Shown: in pieces, positions 8,070 through 15,038 of the stretch | Position numbering within the stretch: position 1 is the stretch's first letter | How the letters are laid out: each line of letters opens with the position of its first letter | Assembly: GCA_965371445.1 (NCBI GenBank) | Contig: CBDUYN010000112.1 | Location: 1 to 32,686, forward strand | Source: DASWIG01 sp965371445 | GTDB lineage: Bacteria > Acidobacteriota > Thermoanaerobaculia > Multivoradales > J023 | DNA length: 32,686 bases | Direction: 5' to 3' | Position numbers and translations under genes: made by a program | Notes under the pieces: model-generated | The model's database searches: none | What the model was told of the DNA's origin: nothing | Seen by the model: the letters and a program-made list of their open reading frames with translations, nothing else

Positions 8070-8590
8070 CGCTTCGGGACGAAGAGCCGGCGGGACGCCG
8101 GCGCTCCCAGCGGTTCTCCCTTCCTATAGCTGACTTCGGGACGAAGAGAAGACGTCCCTTCGGGACGAAGAGCAGGCGGGACGCCTGCGGTCCCAGCAAA
8201 AGAACCCAAGCCCGACGGCAAACGCCCCGCCCCTCGAAAAACCCGCCGCATGAAAACTCCCCTGTACGCCTCCCGCTGACGCCCCGCCCGGCACCCGTGG
8301 ACGACAGCTTGAAACTCCTGGAATTTTTCTTCACAGGTCACATCGAATGGAAAGATCGGTACTTGGTTGAAGAAGCTCACGGTCTCGATGAGCTTCTGAT
8401 ATGCCTGGGCGCGAAGCTCTCCGGGGAGGTTGCGCGCCAGGACGGCCAACCGGCCGCGCAGCATCTCTTCGAGCGTCACGGCGCTGGTTGTGACCGTCTC
8501 AGGAGGCACGGCTTTCAGCCGCTGACGGAGGACGGGATGACCCCGTTCTTGAAGACTGACGTGATCGGTGTCGAGGAGCCAGCGGATCAT
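8039..8590 (-). pseudogene. VapC-type PIN toxin with C-terminus replaced by repeats
   Basis: The ATG at 8590 opens a clear PIN-domain N-terminus (MIRWLLDTDHVSL, D7; TLEEMLRGRL, E41/E42; IFPFDVTCEEKFQEFQ around residue 90). VapC enzymes are Mg-dependent RNases using four acidic residues. The second half of the domain, which normally carries the later aspartates (an IGTQDLKIA-like block and a TRN..DF block), is absent. After FQEFQ the frame runs through unrelated sequence and then the GGA hairpin repeats to a stop at 8039. The toxin is therefore probably inactive. The start codon overlaps the stop of an antitoxin fragment (ATGA), the normal coupling for this module. Confidence 0.65.
8072..8197. 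repeat. Cluster of GGA-loop hairpin repeats
   Basis: Three copies of CTTCG-GGA-CGAAG occur at 8072-8084, 8134-8146 and 8158-8170. Two copies of a longer hairpin, GCCGGCG-GGA-CGCCGGC (8086-8102) and GCAGGCG-GGA-CGCCTGC (8172-8188), are each followed by G(C/G)TCCCAGC. Every stem closes on the same GGA triloop. The two long stems differ by one base pair changed on both sides (A-T versus C-G), which preserves pairing. A third long copy is at 25935-25960. The cluster forms the abnormal 3' end of the vapC reading frame. It resembles a REP-type mobile palindrome family. Confidence 0.75.
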
Positions 8591-8688
8591 TCGGTCTCGG
8601 CCTCGGCGCGAGCCTTGGCCCTCTCTTCGAGGAAGTCGTCAAAGAGAGGGTCGTCGGCAGATCGGCGTGCGACTGGAGGAGTCGTGAC
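8587..8688 (-). pseudogene. C-terminal fragment of the vapC partner antitoxin
   Basis: An open frame ends with TGA overlapping the vapC ATG by 4 bp. Its last ~25 residues (RRSADDPLFDDFLEERAKAR and so on) match the C-terminal tail expected of the antitoxin family whose N-terminus (MQYPIVIRSKAVDRYVAEPL) lies on the opposite strand at 8757. No start codon is found upstream in this frame, and the sequence before VARRSADDP is not antitoxin-like. The left boundary in coding sense is therefore arbitrary. Confidence 0.45.
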
Positions 8689-8756
8689 CGACGATTCCCT
8701 TCGCCCCCCGTCTCTCTGTGCTAGACTGGACTCACAGAAGAGGCGTTTGAACGACC

Positions 8757-9006
8757 ATGCAGTACCCCATCGTCATCCGGTCCAAAGCTGTCGACCGTTA
8801 CGTCGCAGAGCCCCTCGGCCTCGCGGAGCTACGGGTCGAGGCGGCTACCGAAACCGCAGCCCTTGAGAAAGTGAAGCGCGCCTTGAAGGGCTGGCTGGGC
8901 TCCGCTGCCAGGCTGGTCCAGTTGGACCTCCCGGGAACGAGCGACTGCAATCCCTGGCTCGAATCCGCCATTGCGTCAGCCCGACGACCCCGCAGCAGCA
9001 CCGTAA
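8757..9006 (+). pseudogene. N-terminal half of an antitoxin, inverted relative to its toxin
   Basis: ATG at 8757. About 72 residues follow in frame: MQYPIVIRSKAVDRYVAEPL, then RVEAATETAALEKVKRAL, then a DCNPWLES block. This looks like the small antitoxin family normally placed directly upstream of VapC toxins that start LLDTDHVSL. The usual ~25-residue acidic/helical tail is missing. After NPWLESAIASA a +1 shift reads DDPAAAP and stops at 9006. The missing tail lies on the minus strand at 8587-8660, fused to vapC. Without that tail the fragment is probably not a working antitoxin. It overlaps the 3' end of modC, which is convergent. Confidence 0.5.
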
Positions 9007-10082
9007 AGCCGGCACGAGGCCGCCTTGAAGACCAAGAAGATCCGTCCGCCCGGGGCCAGGCCCATCTTCGCCGGCGTGGTCTCCGCGACCTCGACGGTCA
9101 GCGGCGGAATGCCCGGCTCAAGCTCCGCCGTCAACAGGACGAGGCTTTCCAGCGGACGGATCTCCAAGATCGTCGCCGGCAAGGCGTTCAAGGCCGAGAG
9201 CCCACGCGGCTCCTCCGTCGCGATCAGGATCTCCTCCGCGGAGAGGCCCACCAGGACGTCGCCCGGCGCCAGGTCGCTGCGCAAGGCGACGACCTCGACG
9301 TCACCGCCGTTCAAGCGAATGCGGCTCGTCGCCTCGTCGCTTGCGACCAGCCGTCCCGGCAGGACGTTCTCGAAGCCCTCCGCCTCGGCGAGCGGAAAGA
9401 CCGCCGGGTCGCGCAAGACCTTCCGCGGCTCGCCGTGGGCGATCGGACGTCCGTCGCGCAGCACGACGATCTCGTCGCACAGGGCCTGGACCTCGATCGG
9501 ATCGTGCGAGACCAGGAGCATCGGTACCGTCAGCTCCTCGCGCACCCGTCGCAGGAGCGGTAGGAGCCGTCTTCGTAGCGGCAAGTCGAGCGACGCCAAA
9601 GGTTCGTCGAGGAGCAGCAGCCGCGGACCCGAGCAGAGAGCCCTACCGAGAGCGACGCGCTGACGCTCGCCGCCCGAGAGGGTGGTGACGGAGCGCGACA
9701 GGAGCGGTCCCAGCTCGAGGAGCTCCGTCACCCGGTTGAGCTCGACCCCCGGGCCGCCGCGCCGTGCCCGGTGACGTCCGGCGAGGAGGTTTTGACGCAC
9801 GTCCATGTGGGGAAAAAGGAGGCCGTCCTGCGGCACGTAGCCGACGTGACGCTCCTCGGGACGCAGAGCCACGCCGGCGGCGCTGTCGAGCCACACCTCC
9901 TCGCCGAGGGCGATCCGTCCGCGGGCCTTGCGCCGCAGGCCCGCGACCGTCTCCAGGACCGAGGTCTTGCCCGAGCCCGAGGGGCCGAAGAAACCCGTTA
10001 CCGGCTGCTCGGCCGAGAGGTCGACCGCGAGCTCGAAACGGTCGAGCCCGAGCCTTACGTCGATTCTGAGGGCCGTCGTCAC
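8976..10082 (-). CDS. modC: Molybdate ABC transporter ATP-binding protein ModC
   Basis: 368 residues. Walker A GPSGSGKT is at 33-40, a Q-loop YVPQDGLLFPHMDV near 80-93, the ABC signature LSGGERQR near 137, Walker B LLLLDEP, and the H-loop LVSHDP. The C-terminal ~90 residues (from about 275) have the Mop-like oligobinding pattern of ModC (LNALPATILEIRPLESLVLL to VFKAAS). The protein energises molybdate/tungstate import at the inner membrane. The GTG start overlaps the modB stop by 4 bp (GTGA), so it is translationally coupled. Its 3' end runs into the antitoxin fragment on the opposite strand. Confidence 0.92.
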   Translation of the reverse strand: MTTALRIDVRLGLDRFELAVDLSAEQPVTGFFGPSGSGKTSVLETVAGLRRKARGRIALGEEVWLDSAAGVALRPEERHVGYVPQDGLLFPHMDVRQNLLAGRHRARRGGPGVELNRVTELLELGPLLSRSVTTLSGGERQRVALGRALCSGPRLLLLDEPLASLDLPLRRRLLPLLRRVREELTVPMLLVSHDPIEVQALCDEIVVLRDGRPIAHGEPRKVLRDPAVFPLAEAEGFENVLPGRLVASDEATSRIRLNGGDVEVVALRSDLAPGDVLVGLSAEEILIATEEPRGLSALNALPATILEIRPLESLVLLTAELEPGIPPLTVEVAETTPAKMGLAPGGRIFLVFKAASCRLYGAAAGSSG

Positions 10083-10759
10083 GGTCCCTCCCGGCGCGGA
10101 CCGGCGCTGGAGCCGGCGAGGAGCTCCGCGGCGACGATCGCCGTCAAGCCGAGGCCGAGGGCGATCAGCATGAGGAAGTCGGCGCGGGCGTTATTGCCCA
10201 CCTGCTGGGCGGAGAAGATCGCCGAGGCGAGCGTCTGGGTACGGCCGGGGATGTTGCCGGCCAGCGTCACCGTGGCGCCGAATTCGCCCAGGGCGCGCGT
10301 GAAGCCGAGGATCGTCGCCGCCAGGAGGCCGCGGGCCGCGAGCGGCAGGGTCACCCGGAGAAAGGTCGCGGAACGCGAGTAGCCGAGCGTACGGGCCATC
10401 ATCTCGAGGCGCGGGTCGACGCCCTCGAAAGCCACCCGCGCCGTGCGTACGACGAGCGGCAACGACATCGCCGCCGCGGCCAGCACCGCCGCCTTCCAGG
10501 TCAGGACCAGCTCCAGGTCGAAGCCCAGGGTCTCGCGTCCGAGCGGACCGCGGGCGGCCAGCAGCCGCAGGAGGAGGAAGCCGACCGCCGTCGGCGGCAG
10601 GACGAGCGGCAGTCCCACGAGCGCCGAGAGGAGACGCTTGCCGCGGAACTCGTAGCGCGCCAGGACGTACCCGACCGCCGCCGCCGGCACGACGACGAAG
10701 ACCGTCGCCACCGTCGCCACCCGTAGCGTGAGGGCGAGGACCGGGAGGATTTCGCTCAT
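10079..10759 (-). CDS. modB: Molybdate ABC transporter permease ModB
   Basis: 226 residues with five to six membrane helices, starting with TLRVATVATVFVVVPAAAVG. The permease/ATPase coupling loop (EAA motif) reads ARTLGYSRSATFLRVTLPLA followed by GLLAATILGFTRALGEFGAT, which is typical of ModB (the ALGEFGAT block is diagnostic). It forms the membrane channel that passes molybdate from ModA to the cytoplasm. The ATG overlaps the modA stop by 4 bp (ATGA) and its own stop overlaps the modC start. Confidence 0.92.
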   Translation of the reverse strand: MSEILPVLALTLRVATVATVFVVVPAAAVGYVLARYEFRGKRLLSALVGLPLVLPPTAVGFLLLRLLAARGPLGRETLGFDLELVLTWKAAVLAAAAMSLPLVVRTARVAFEGVDPRLEMMARTLGYSRSATFLRVTLPLAARGLLAATILGFTRALGEFGATVTLAGNIPGRTQTLASAIFSAQQVGNNARADFLMLIALGLGLTAIVAAELLAGSSAGPRREGP

Positions 10760-11559
10760 CCGTTCGCGTTCGGCGCCAAAAAGCCGTGCCTTTCGGCGAC
10801 GGCCCGTGCCGAGGGGCTTTGGAGGAAGTCGAGGAAGAGGCGTCCGAGGTCACCGCGCCGGCCGCCTTCGACGAGCGTCGCCCAGTAGACGACGTCGACG
10901 TCGTCGCGCGGCTCGATCTCGTAGACGACGCGGATCTTCTCCGAGGTCATGGCGTCGGTTCGGTAGACGATCCCGAGGACCTCGGGGTCCGATTCCACGA
11001 AGGCCAGGGCGGCGCGGACGTCGAGCGCCGGCGCTACGCGCTCTTCGACCGCCGAGTAGAGGTCGGCGCCGTCGCAGGGGACGCCCGCGAGGTAGGCCTT
11101 GGCATAGCGGCCGGCCGGCACGCCCTCGGGATCGGCGAGGGCGAGAAAGCGGTAGCCCAGGCGCGCGAGGTCGGCGAGCTCGGTGAGCTCGTAAGACGCG
11201 TCGCGGTGGGCGACGACGACGAGGCGGCTCGTAAAGAGGCTCCGGCGCGTGCCGGGGACCGTACGTCCGGCTTGCTCGAGGAAGTCGACCCACCTCTCGT
11301 CAGCGGAGAGGAAGACGTCGGCGACGGGCGCGGCGACGATCTGCTGCGCCAGGGTGTTGGAGCCGGCGAAGTTGTACTCCACCGCGACGCCGTGGGTGCG
11401 CTCGAGCTCGGCGCCGAGCTCGGAGACGACGTCGCGCAGGCTCGCGGCGGCGAAGACGAGGAGCGGCTCGCCGCTTTCGTCCTTTGCGCCACCGCCGCAC
11501 CCGGCGAGGACGACGCCCAGGACGATGGCCGCAAGACGCGGTCTCCGTTTCGCTGACAT
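10756..11559 (-). CDS. modA: Molybdate-binding periplasmic lipoprotein ModA
   Basis: 267 residues with a lipoprotein signal (IVLGVVLAGC; lipobox LAGC, lipidated cysteine about residue 21). The mature domain starts LLVFAAASLRDVVSELG, the ModA hallmark, followed by FAGSNTLAQQI and VADVFLSAD, which carry the serine and backbone contacts to the oxyanion. GIVYRTDA and the C-terminal FLDFLQSPSARAVAERHGF complete the family pattern. It captures molybdate or tungstate and delivers it to ModB. It is the first gene of modABC. No ModE site or Moco riboswitch was recognised in the short, repeat-bounded upstream region. Confidence 0.93.
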   Translation of the reverse strand: MSAKRRPRLAAIVLGVVLAGCGGGAKDESGEPLLVFAAASLRDVVSELGAELERTHGVAVEYNFAGSNTLAQQIVAAPVADVFLSADERWVDFLEQAGRTVPGTRRSLFTSRLVVVAHRDASYELTELADLARLGYRFLALADPEGVPAGRYAKAYLAGVPCDGADLYSAVEERVAPALDVRAALAFVESDPEVLGIVYRTDAMTSEKIRVVYEIEPRDDVDVVYWATLVEGGRRGDLGRLFLDFLQSPSARAVAERHGFLAPNANG

Positions 11560-11593
11560 GCCGGCATTCTACCTGGCCACTCATGGGTGGCAA

Positions 11594-11659
11594 GTGGGCG
11601 CGGCACGAGCTCCGGCGGTCGGCCGGGTGGGCGCGGCACGAGCTCCGGCGGTCGGCCGA
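11594..11659. repeat. 33-bp tandem repeat, two copies
   Basis: Units 11594-11626 and 11627-11659 both begin gtgggcgcggcacgagctcc and differ only at the last base (g/a). They lie just upstream of modA, between it and the large nested inverted repeat. No coding potential was recognised. Confidence 0.85.
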
Positions 11660-11708
11660 GACACGGCCCCGCTTCCCTAAACCGGCCGAGCCGGAACCCT
11701 ACAGGGGT

Positions 11709-11945
11709 GGGTGGCAAGGGCAAGCGGACGAGAACCTTGGCTCAGAGTGAGATCGTCAGAGGTCTCTACTACGGTTCCTCGCGCCTCGGCTTGCCCTTGT
11801 CTTCGCGGCCCTGAAGGGGCCGACGCGTCCGGGCTGCACCCGGACGCGAAGACAAGGGCAAGCCAAGCCCCACAGGACCGTCTTGGGGAAAGCCGAAGCG
11901 ACGGTGCTTCGAGCCATCGCCTCCGTCCGCTTGCCCTTGCCACCC
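11709..11945. repeat. 237-bp element of three nested perfect inverted repeats
   Basis: Outer arms of 22 bp (11709-11730 and 11924-11945) are exact reverse complements beginning gggtggcaagggcaagcgga. An inner pair of 20 bp (11788-11807 and 11845-11864; ggcttgcccttgtcttcgcg) is also exact. The centre is a 10-bp stem CGCGTCCGGG (11824-11833) with CCCGGACGCG (11839-11848) and loop CTGCA; its right arm overlaps the inner right arm by 4 bp. The core CTTGCCCTTG occurs four times, twice in each orientation. There is no ORF of note and no clear target-site duplication. A non-autonomous, MITE-like element is possible, as is a large structured RNA; neither is proven. Confidence 0.8.
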
Positions 11946-12369
11946 TTTTTGAATTTCTGGTCATCTTGCGCGGAATTTCACTGGTAAGGGACTATTGGAC
12001 TGTAACACTTGAATCGCTAGGTTCGCTAGGTTCCCAGACATCTTCACAGATGAGTCAAGTACGCTGACGGCTCCTTCCGGGAGGCGGCTTCTGCCGCCTT
12101 TCCAGCCCATAGCACGGGCCTTGAGGCCCGTTGCGGGGGCCGCCGAGCCTCGAACCGTCGTGCTTCGCGCCCGCCCCCGCGACGGGCCTCAAGGCCCGTG
12201 CTATGGACCAGGAAACCGGCTGAAGCCGGCTCATGCTCGGTGGAGCTCGACCCCTTCGCCGGTCACCTCGCCGCAAGCCTCCCCCAGCGTCCGGAGCTGT
12301 GTGAGCAGCTGGACCGCGAGCGTCGCGGATCTGGGCTGAGAATCCGGCACGTGGTAGACTCGGGTCCTG
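11946..12369. other. Gene-free spacer with palindromes before the Uma2 gene
   Basis: Holds a lower-GC stretch (11946-12060) with a 9-bp direct repeat TCGCTAGGT (12014-12022, 12023-12031), then a hairpin AGGCGGC-TTCT-GCCGCCT (12082-12099), the large inverted repeat at 12107-12206, and a short hairpin CCGGCT-GA-AGCCGG (12216-12229). On the minus strand 12235-12340 reads as a helix-like tail (AVQLLTQLRTLGEACGEVTG), possibly the end of a lost gene. No convincing complete gene was seen. Confidence 0.5.
12107..12206. repeat. 34-bp near-perfect inverted repeat around a 32-base centre
   Basis: The left arm 12107-12140 and right arm 12173-12206 are reverse complements at 33 of 34 positions; the arm begins ccatagcacgggccttgagg. 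Each arm contains its own small palindrome, ACGGGCC-TTGA-GGCCCGT, so alternative cruciforms are possible. Small hairpins flank it on both sides. This looks like a repetitive palindromic unit rather than a terminator, since no T tract follows. Confidence 0.8.
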
Positions 12370-12990
12370 ATGGCTGAAGTCGCGTACGCCCTGCCCCCGA
12401 TCGAAACCGAAGACCAGGCCCGCTGGCCCGCCCAGGGAAGCTGGACCTGGGAAGACTACCTGCGTCTGCCGGACGACGGCCAGCGCTACGAGATCATCGA
12501 AGGAGTCCTCTACGTGGCCGCCGCACCGACTTTCGCCCATCAGTTCTCGGTCTCCGAGCTCTTCGGGGAGCTGCGAAGCTTCGTCAGGGCTCACAAGCTC
12601 GGCTTGGCCCTGGTGGCCCCCTTCGACGTTCGCCTGCCCGGCGTCGCCGACCCGGTCGAGCCCGACGTCATGTTCTTCCGCAGCGGCAACGAGCCCCAGG
12701 CGGACGACAAGTGCTTCCAAGGCGTTCCCGACCTCGTCGTCGAGGTCCTCTCGCCCGGCACGAGCCATGTCGACCGGGGCGTCAAGCTCCGTGCCTACGA
12801 GAAGGCTGGAGTGGAGGAGTATTGGTTGGCAGACCCGAAGTCGCGTTCGATCACCGTCTACCGTTTCGACGCCGAGGGCCGGGAGTACGAGGAGTGGGGC
12901 CGCTTCGGTCCCGGGGAGAGCGTCACCTCGGCGCTGCTCGAGGGCTTCGAAGCGGAGGTGACGGCCCTTTTCCCGCCGACGAAGCCCTGA
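12370..12990 (+). CDS. Uma2 family (DUF820) PD-(D/E)XK nuclease-like protein
   Basis: 206 residues. The family pattern is clear: WTWEDYLRLPDDGQRYEIIE (E near 44), then PVEPDVMFF (D near 99), then VPDLVVEVLSPGTSHVDRGV and YEKAGVEEYWLADPKSRSITVY. These provide the acidic residues of a PD-(D/E)XK fold. Uma2 proteins are widespread in cyanobacteria and soil bacteria, and their role is not established; some are proposed nucleases linked to mobile DNA. The gene is solitary and follows the repeat-rich gap. A second, longer family member is at 24267. Confidence 0.85.
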   Translation: MAEVAYALPPIETEDQARWPAQGSWTWEDYLRLPDDGQRYEIIEGVLYVAAAPTFAHQFSVSELFGELRSFVRAHKLGLALVAPFDVRLPGVADPVEPDVMFFRSGNEPQADDKCFQGVPDLVVEVLSPGTSHVDRGVKLRAYEKAGVEEYWLADPKSRSITVYRFDAEGREYEEWGRFGPGESVTSALLEGFEAEVTALFPPTKP

Positions 12991-13261
12991 CGACTCCACG
13001 ACGAGCAGCCCTCCGAGGGTCACGGGTACGAGCCCCGTATTCGATAGCCTGAGATTCAAGCTGACGAATCCGAGCCCCGGAAACAGCCGCCTGAATCTCA
13101 GAGTCACGAGTACGCCACCCGGATCCGTTACCCTGGAGCCCGGCCTCACGGCCACAGGCCCTGGTCTGTGAGCCGGAGTCCGTGTCTCGAGTCTGTTTTC
13201 CCTTGGGCCGTTCCACGGCGCCCAACCGGCGGCGACGGCCTCGGGCTCGAACCCTGCTGCC

Positions 13262-13774
13262 TCAGCGAGGCATGCACCACGTGCCGTTGCCACGGCTCGA
13301 GCTGTCGAAGAAAAGCTGCCGGCATGCGCTGCTGGCACAGGCCTTGAACCGTGACCAGAGGCCGGTGAGCTGCGCCTCTGCGACAATCTCGAAGAACTGT
13401 CCAAGGACGCGCTCGAAGTCCTCGGCGGACGACCGGAAACGAGCCAGGCCGTCGGTCCCGAGGCGCAGCTCGATCGCCACCGACGACGCCACACGCCGGA
13501 GGTGGGCCACGGTTTCCTCGGAGAGCGCTGCGCCGGAGTTGGCGAGCACGAGCGAACGCAGGGCCTCCCGGACCTCGATCGCCCGTTCCAGGTCGGCCCG
13601 GGTGAGCCGGGTCCCGGCCGGGAGGAGCCGCAGGCTCACCAGGTGCTCGGCCAGCTCCTCCGGGCTCGTCAGCTCCTCGCTTCCGTCCTCCCGGCTCGCC
13701 GTGTTGACAAAGGCTTGGACGAGCCGCAGGTCGTCTGGTGCCGGCGGCGGGCTCGATTTCGGAGAGTCTGCCAT
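13262..13774 (-). CDS. CGNR zinc-finger/ABATE-type regulator ending in UGA at a zinc Cys
   Basis: The ATG at 13774 follows an excellent Shine-Dalgarno (AGGAGGTGACC). 170 residues. The N-terminal ABATE-like domain has LVQAFVNTASREDGSEELTS, then LPAGTRLTRADLERAIEVRE. The C-terminus enters the CGNR finger: KACASSACRQLFFDSSSRGN, then GTWCMPR. In this family two cysteines (CASSAC) pair with WC..xCGNR. Here the fourth position is TGA; reading it as cysteine would give WCMPR-C-GSRVRARGRRRR, a good CGNR tail. So the gene carries either a nonsense mutation exactly at the last zinc ligand or, less likely, a selenocysteine codon. Relatives are putative DNA-binding transcription regulators. There are no obvious operon partners. 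Confidence 0.75.
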   Translation of the reverse strand: MADSPKSSPPPAPDDLRLVQAFVNTASREDGSEELTSPEELAEHLVSLRLLPAGTRLTRADLERAIEVREALRSLVLANSGAALSEETVAHLRRVASSVAIELRLGTDGLARFRSSAEDFERVLGQFFEIVAEAQLTGLWSRFKACASSACRQLFFDSSSRGNGTWCMPR

Positions 13775-14004
13775 GGTCACCTCCTGTAGTCCCCTGTTCA
13801 GGCTAGCGAAGCATGGCAATTTGCGCAAGACCGTCAGGGACGCCGACGGCAAAGCCGAGCAACCGCTACTGCTGCGGAAACGGTGTCCAGGAAGGCCCGG
13901 AAGGCGACGGACGCTGCGACGGCAACGTCTGAGGCGGAGCCTCGCTGGACTTTGAGGTCGGCTGGCCGGGGATCTCGCCTCCCGTCATCTGGAGGAGGCG
14001 ATCG

Positions 14005-14226
14005 GTGTCGGCTGCGGTCATCGACTGGGCCAACGCCGAGAACCTCGAGACGTGCCGCGAGGAGCTGCTCGACGTCCTCGAGGAGTGGATCGTCCTGGGA
14101 CTTCAAATGGGACACCACATCCCTGAGATCGAGGGCATCTCGCTGAACGTCCAAGAAGTCGGCCCGATCAAGCACCAGGAACTGGTCTCTTGTCTGAGGA
14201 AGCTCAGCTTCAAAGGACCATCGGTC
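14005..14226 (+). pseudogene. HicB antitoxin C-terminus run into HicA toxin N-terminus
   Basis: The frame carries a HicB-like C-terminal segment (NLETCREELLDVLEEWIVLG, then LQMGHHIPEIEGISLNVQEV). It then continues, without a stop, into GPIKHQELVSCLRKLSFKGP, which resembles the start of a HicA mRNA interferase. HicA should continue with a GGKHxFM-like block containing its catalytic histidine; that is missing and the frame becomes unrelated. The HicB N-terminal half is not recognisable upstream. Both genes are therefore truncated and fused, a relic module in HicB-HicA order. Alternative: chance resemblance of the short HicA part; the HicB part is stronger. Confidence 0.45.
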
Positions 14227-14355
14227 AAGGCGTGCCCGAGGCGGAGGTGCTCAACTGGCTCGAGTGGGAGCGTCGGCGTCCCGAAGCCCCTTGTCTCGAA
14301 TGCTGGGAGCGCGGGACGCAGACGCTCAGCCAAGAGCGGATCGCCTTCAAGCCAT

Positions 14356-14568
14356 TCAGGCCAATTTGGGCTTCTGTCGAAACCTCGCGATCATCTCGCG
14401 GACCTGGGGAACGAGCTCTACCGGGACGCCCATCATCGGCTCCGATGAGCTCAAGCAGGCCGCTTCGTACTCAGCGGCAGCCTCGTCTTCGCTCTGGTTC
14501 TCATAGTACTCCAGCAGGTCTCTAACTCGCTCTTCGCTCCACCCTTCGGGGAACTGGTTCTGCTTCAT
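14356..14568 (-). CDS. Small acidic protein, putative antitoxin of the 14565-14846 pair
   Basis: 70 residues starting MKQNQFPEGWSEERVRDLLE, acidic in its first half (YENQSEDEAAAEYEAA), then PMMGVPVELVPQVREMIARF. This short family is often seen next to small RelE/BrnT-like proteins and is treated as an antitoxin, without proven biochemistry. The start ATG overlaps the stop of the upstream gene (ATGA), so the two are translationally coupled. The order is toxin first, antitoxin second, the reverse of the usual arrangement but known for HigBA and BrnTA. Confidence 0.65.
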   Translation of the reverse strand: MKQNQFPEGWSEERVRDLLEYYENQSEDEAAAEYEAACLSSSEPMMGVPVELVPQVREMIARFRQKPKLA

Positions 14569-14846
14569 CTCGTTCTCCTGCGGCGGCGATAGGCAGCCAA
14601 CACCTTGCCTTCAAGGTCGAAGCTGGTCACCACGAAGGCGCTGCGTCGACCCGCGTCGGGGACGTAGACAACCTTGAGGTGGCGGCCTGCCCTCGTGGTC
14701 CCAAAAGCGATTCGCGACCTACCTTTCCGCCCCTTGAAGTCATCACCATGCCTGGTAAGGATTTCCTCTACTTCATCCTCGGTCACGTCGTGATTGTAGA
14801 TATGCGGCAAGCTGGTTTCCGGATCGATGTAGAATCGCAACTCCAC
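14565..14846 (-). CDS. Small basic protein, putative toxin (BrnT/DUF4258-like)
   Basis: 93 residues with a GTG start at 14846. The pattern LPHIYNHDVTEDEVEEILTR, then RSRIAFGTTRAGRHLKVVYV and SFDLEGKVLAAYRRRRRTR, is that of small DUF4258/BrnT-like proteins with a RelE-type fold. The C-terminus is strongly basic, as expected of an RNA-binding toxin. Such proteins are suspected mRNA-cleaving toxins neutralised by the product of the coupled downstream gene. Function is inferred from fold resemblance and gene pairing only. It is transcribed away from the RNase R gene. Confidence 0.6.
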   Translation of the reverse strand: MELRFYIDPETSLPHIYNHDVTEDEVEEILTRHGDDFKGRKGRSRIAFGTTRAGRHLKVVYVPDAGRRSAFVVTSFDLEGKVLAAYRRRRRTR

Positions 14847-15038
14847 GCCTAGAGGGTATCAGCATGTGAGCCGGACGCCAAGGGTCTGCACCTTCAAGGT
14901 TGGGCGAAGCTCAGCGAATCCGGCCGCCTGGGGAGCCACCTTGGCTTGTCGGCGACCCGCCAACAGGCGACCTCGTGCTCGGCACTGTCCTCGGGCATCC
15001 GCCTGGACTTTGAGGGCGGACTCTGAGATCTTCGACAC

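Noticed and set aside
8072..8197. CRISPR-like array from the spaced short repeats
   Set aside because: Repeats are palindromic hairpins with irregular spacing and no uniform spacers; no cas genes are present.
12055..13494. 479-codon minus-strand frame over the Uma2 gene and repeats
   Set aside because: It runs through inverted repeats and the complement of a clear Uma2 gene; composition is typical of an antisense GC-rich frame.
13945..15014. Shared 12-mer CTGGACTTTGAG at 13945 and 15003 with loosely similar surroundings
   Set aside because: Too short and diverged to define a repeat family by eye; could be a degenerate remnant or chance.
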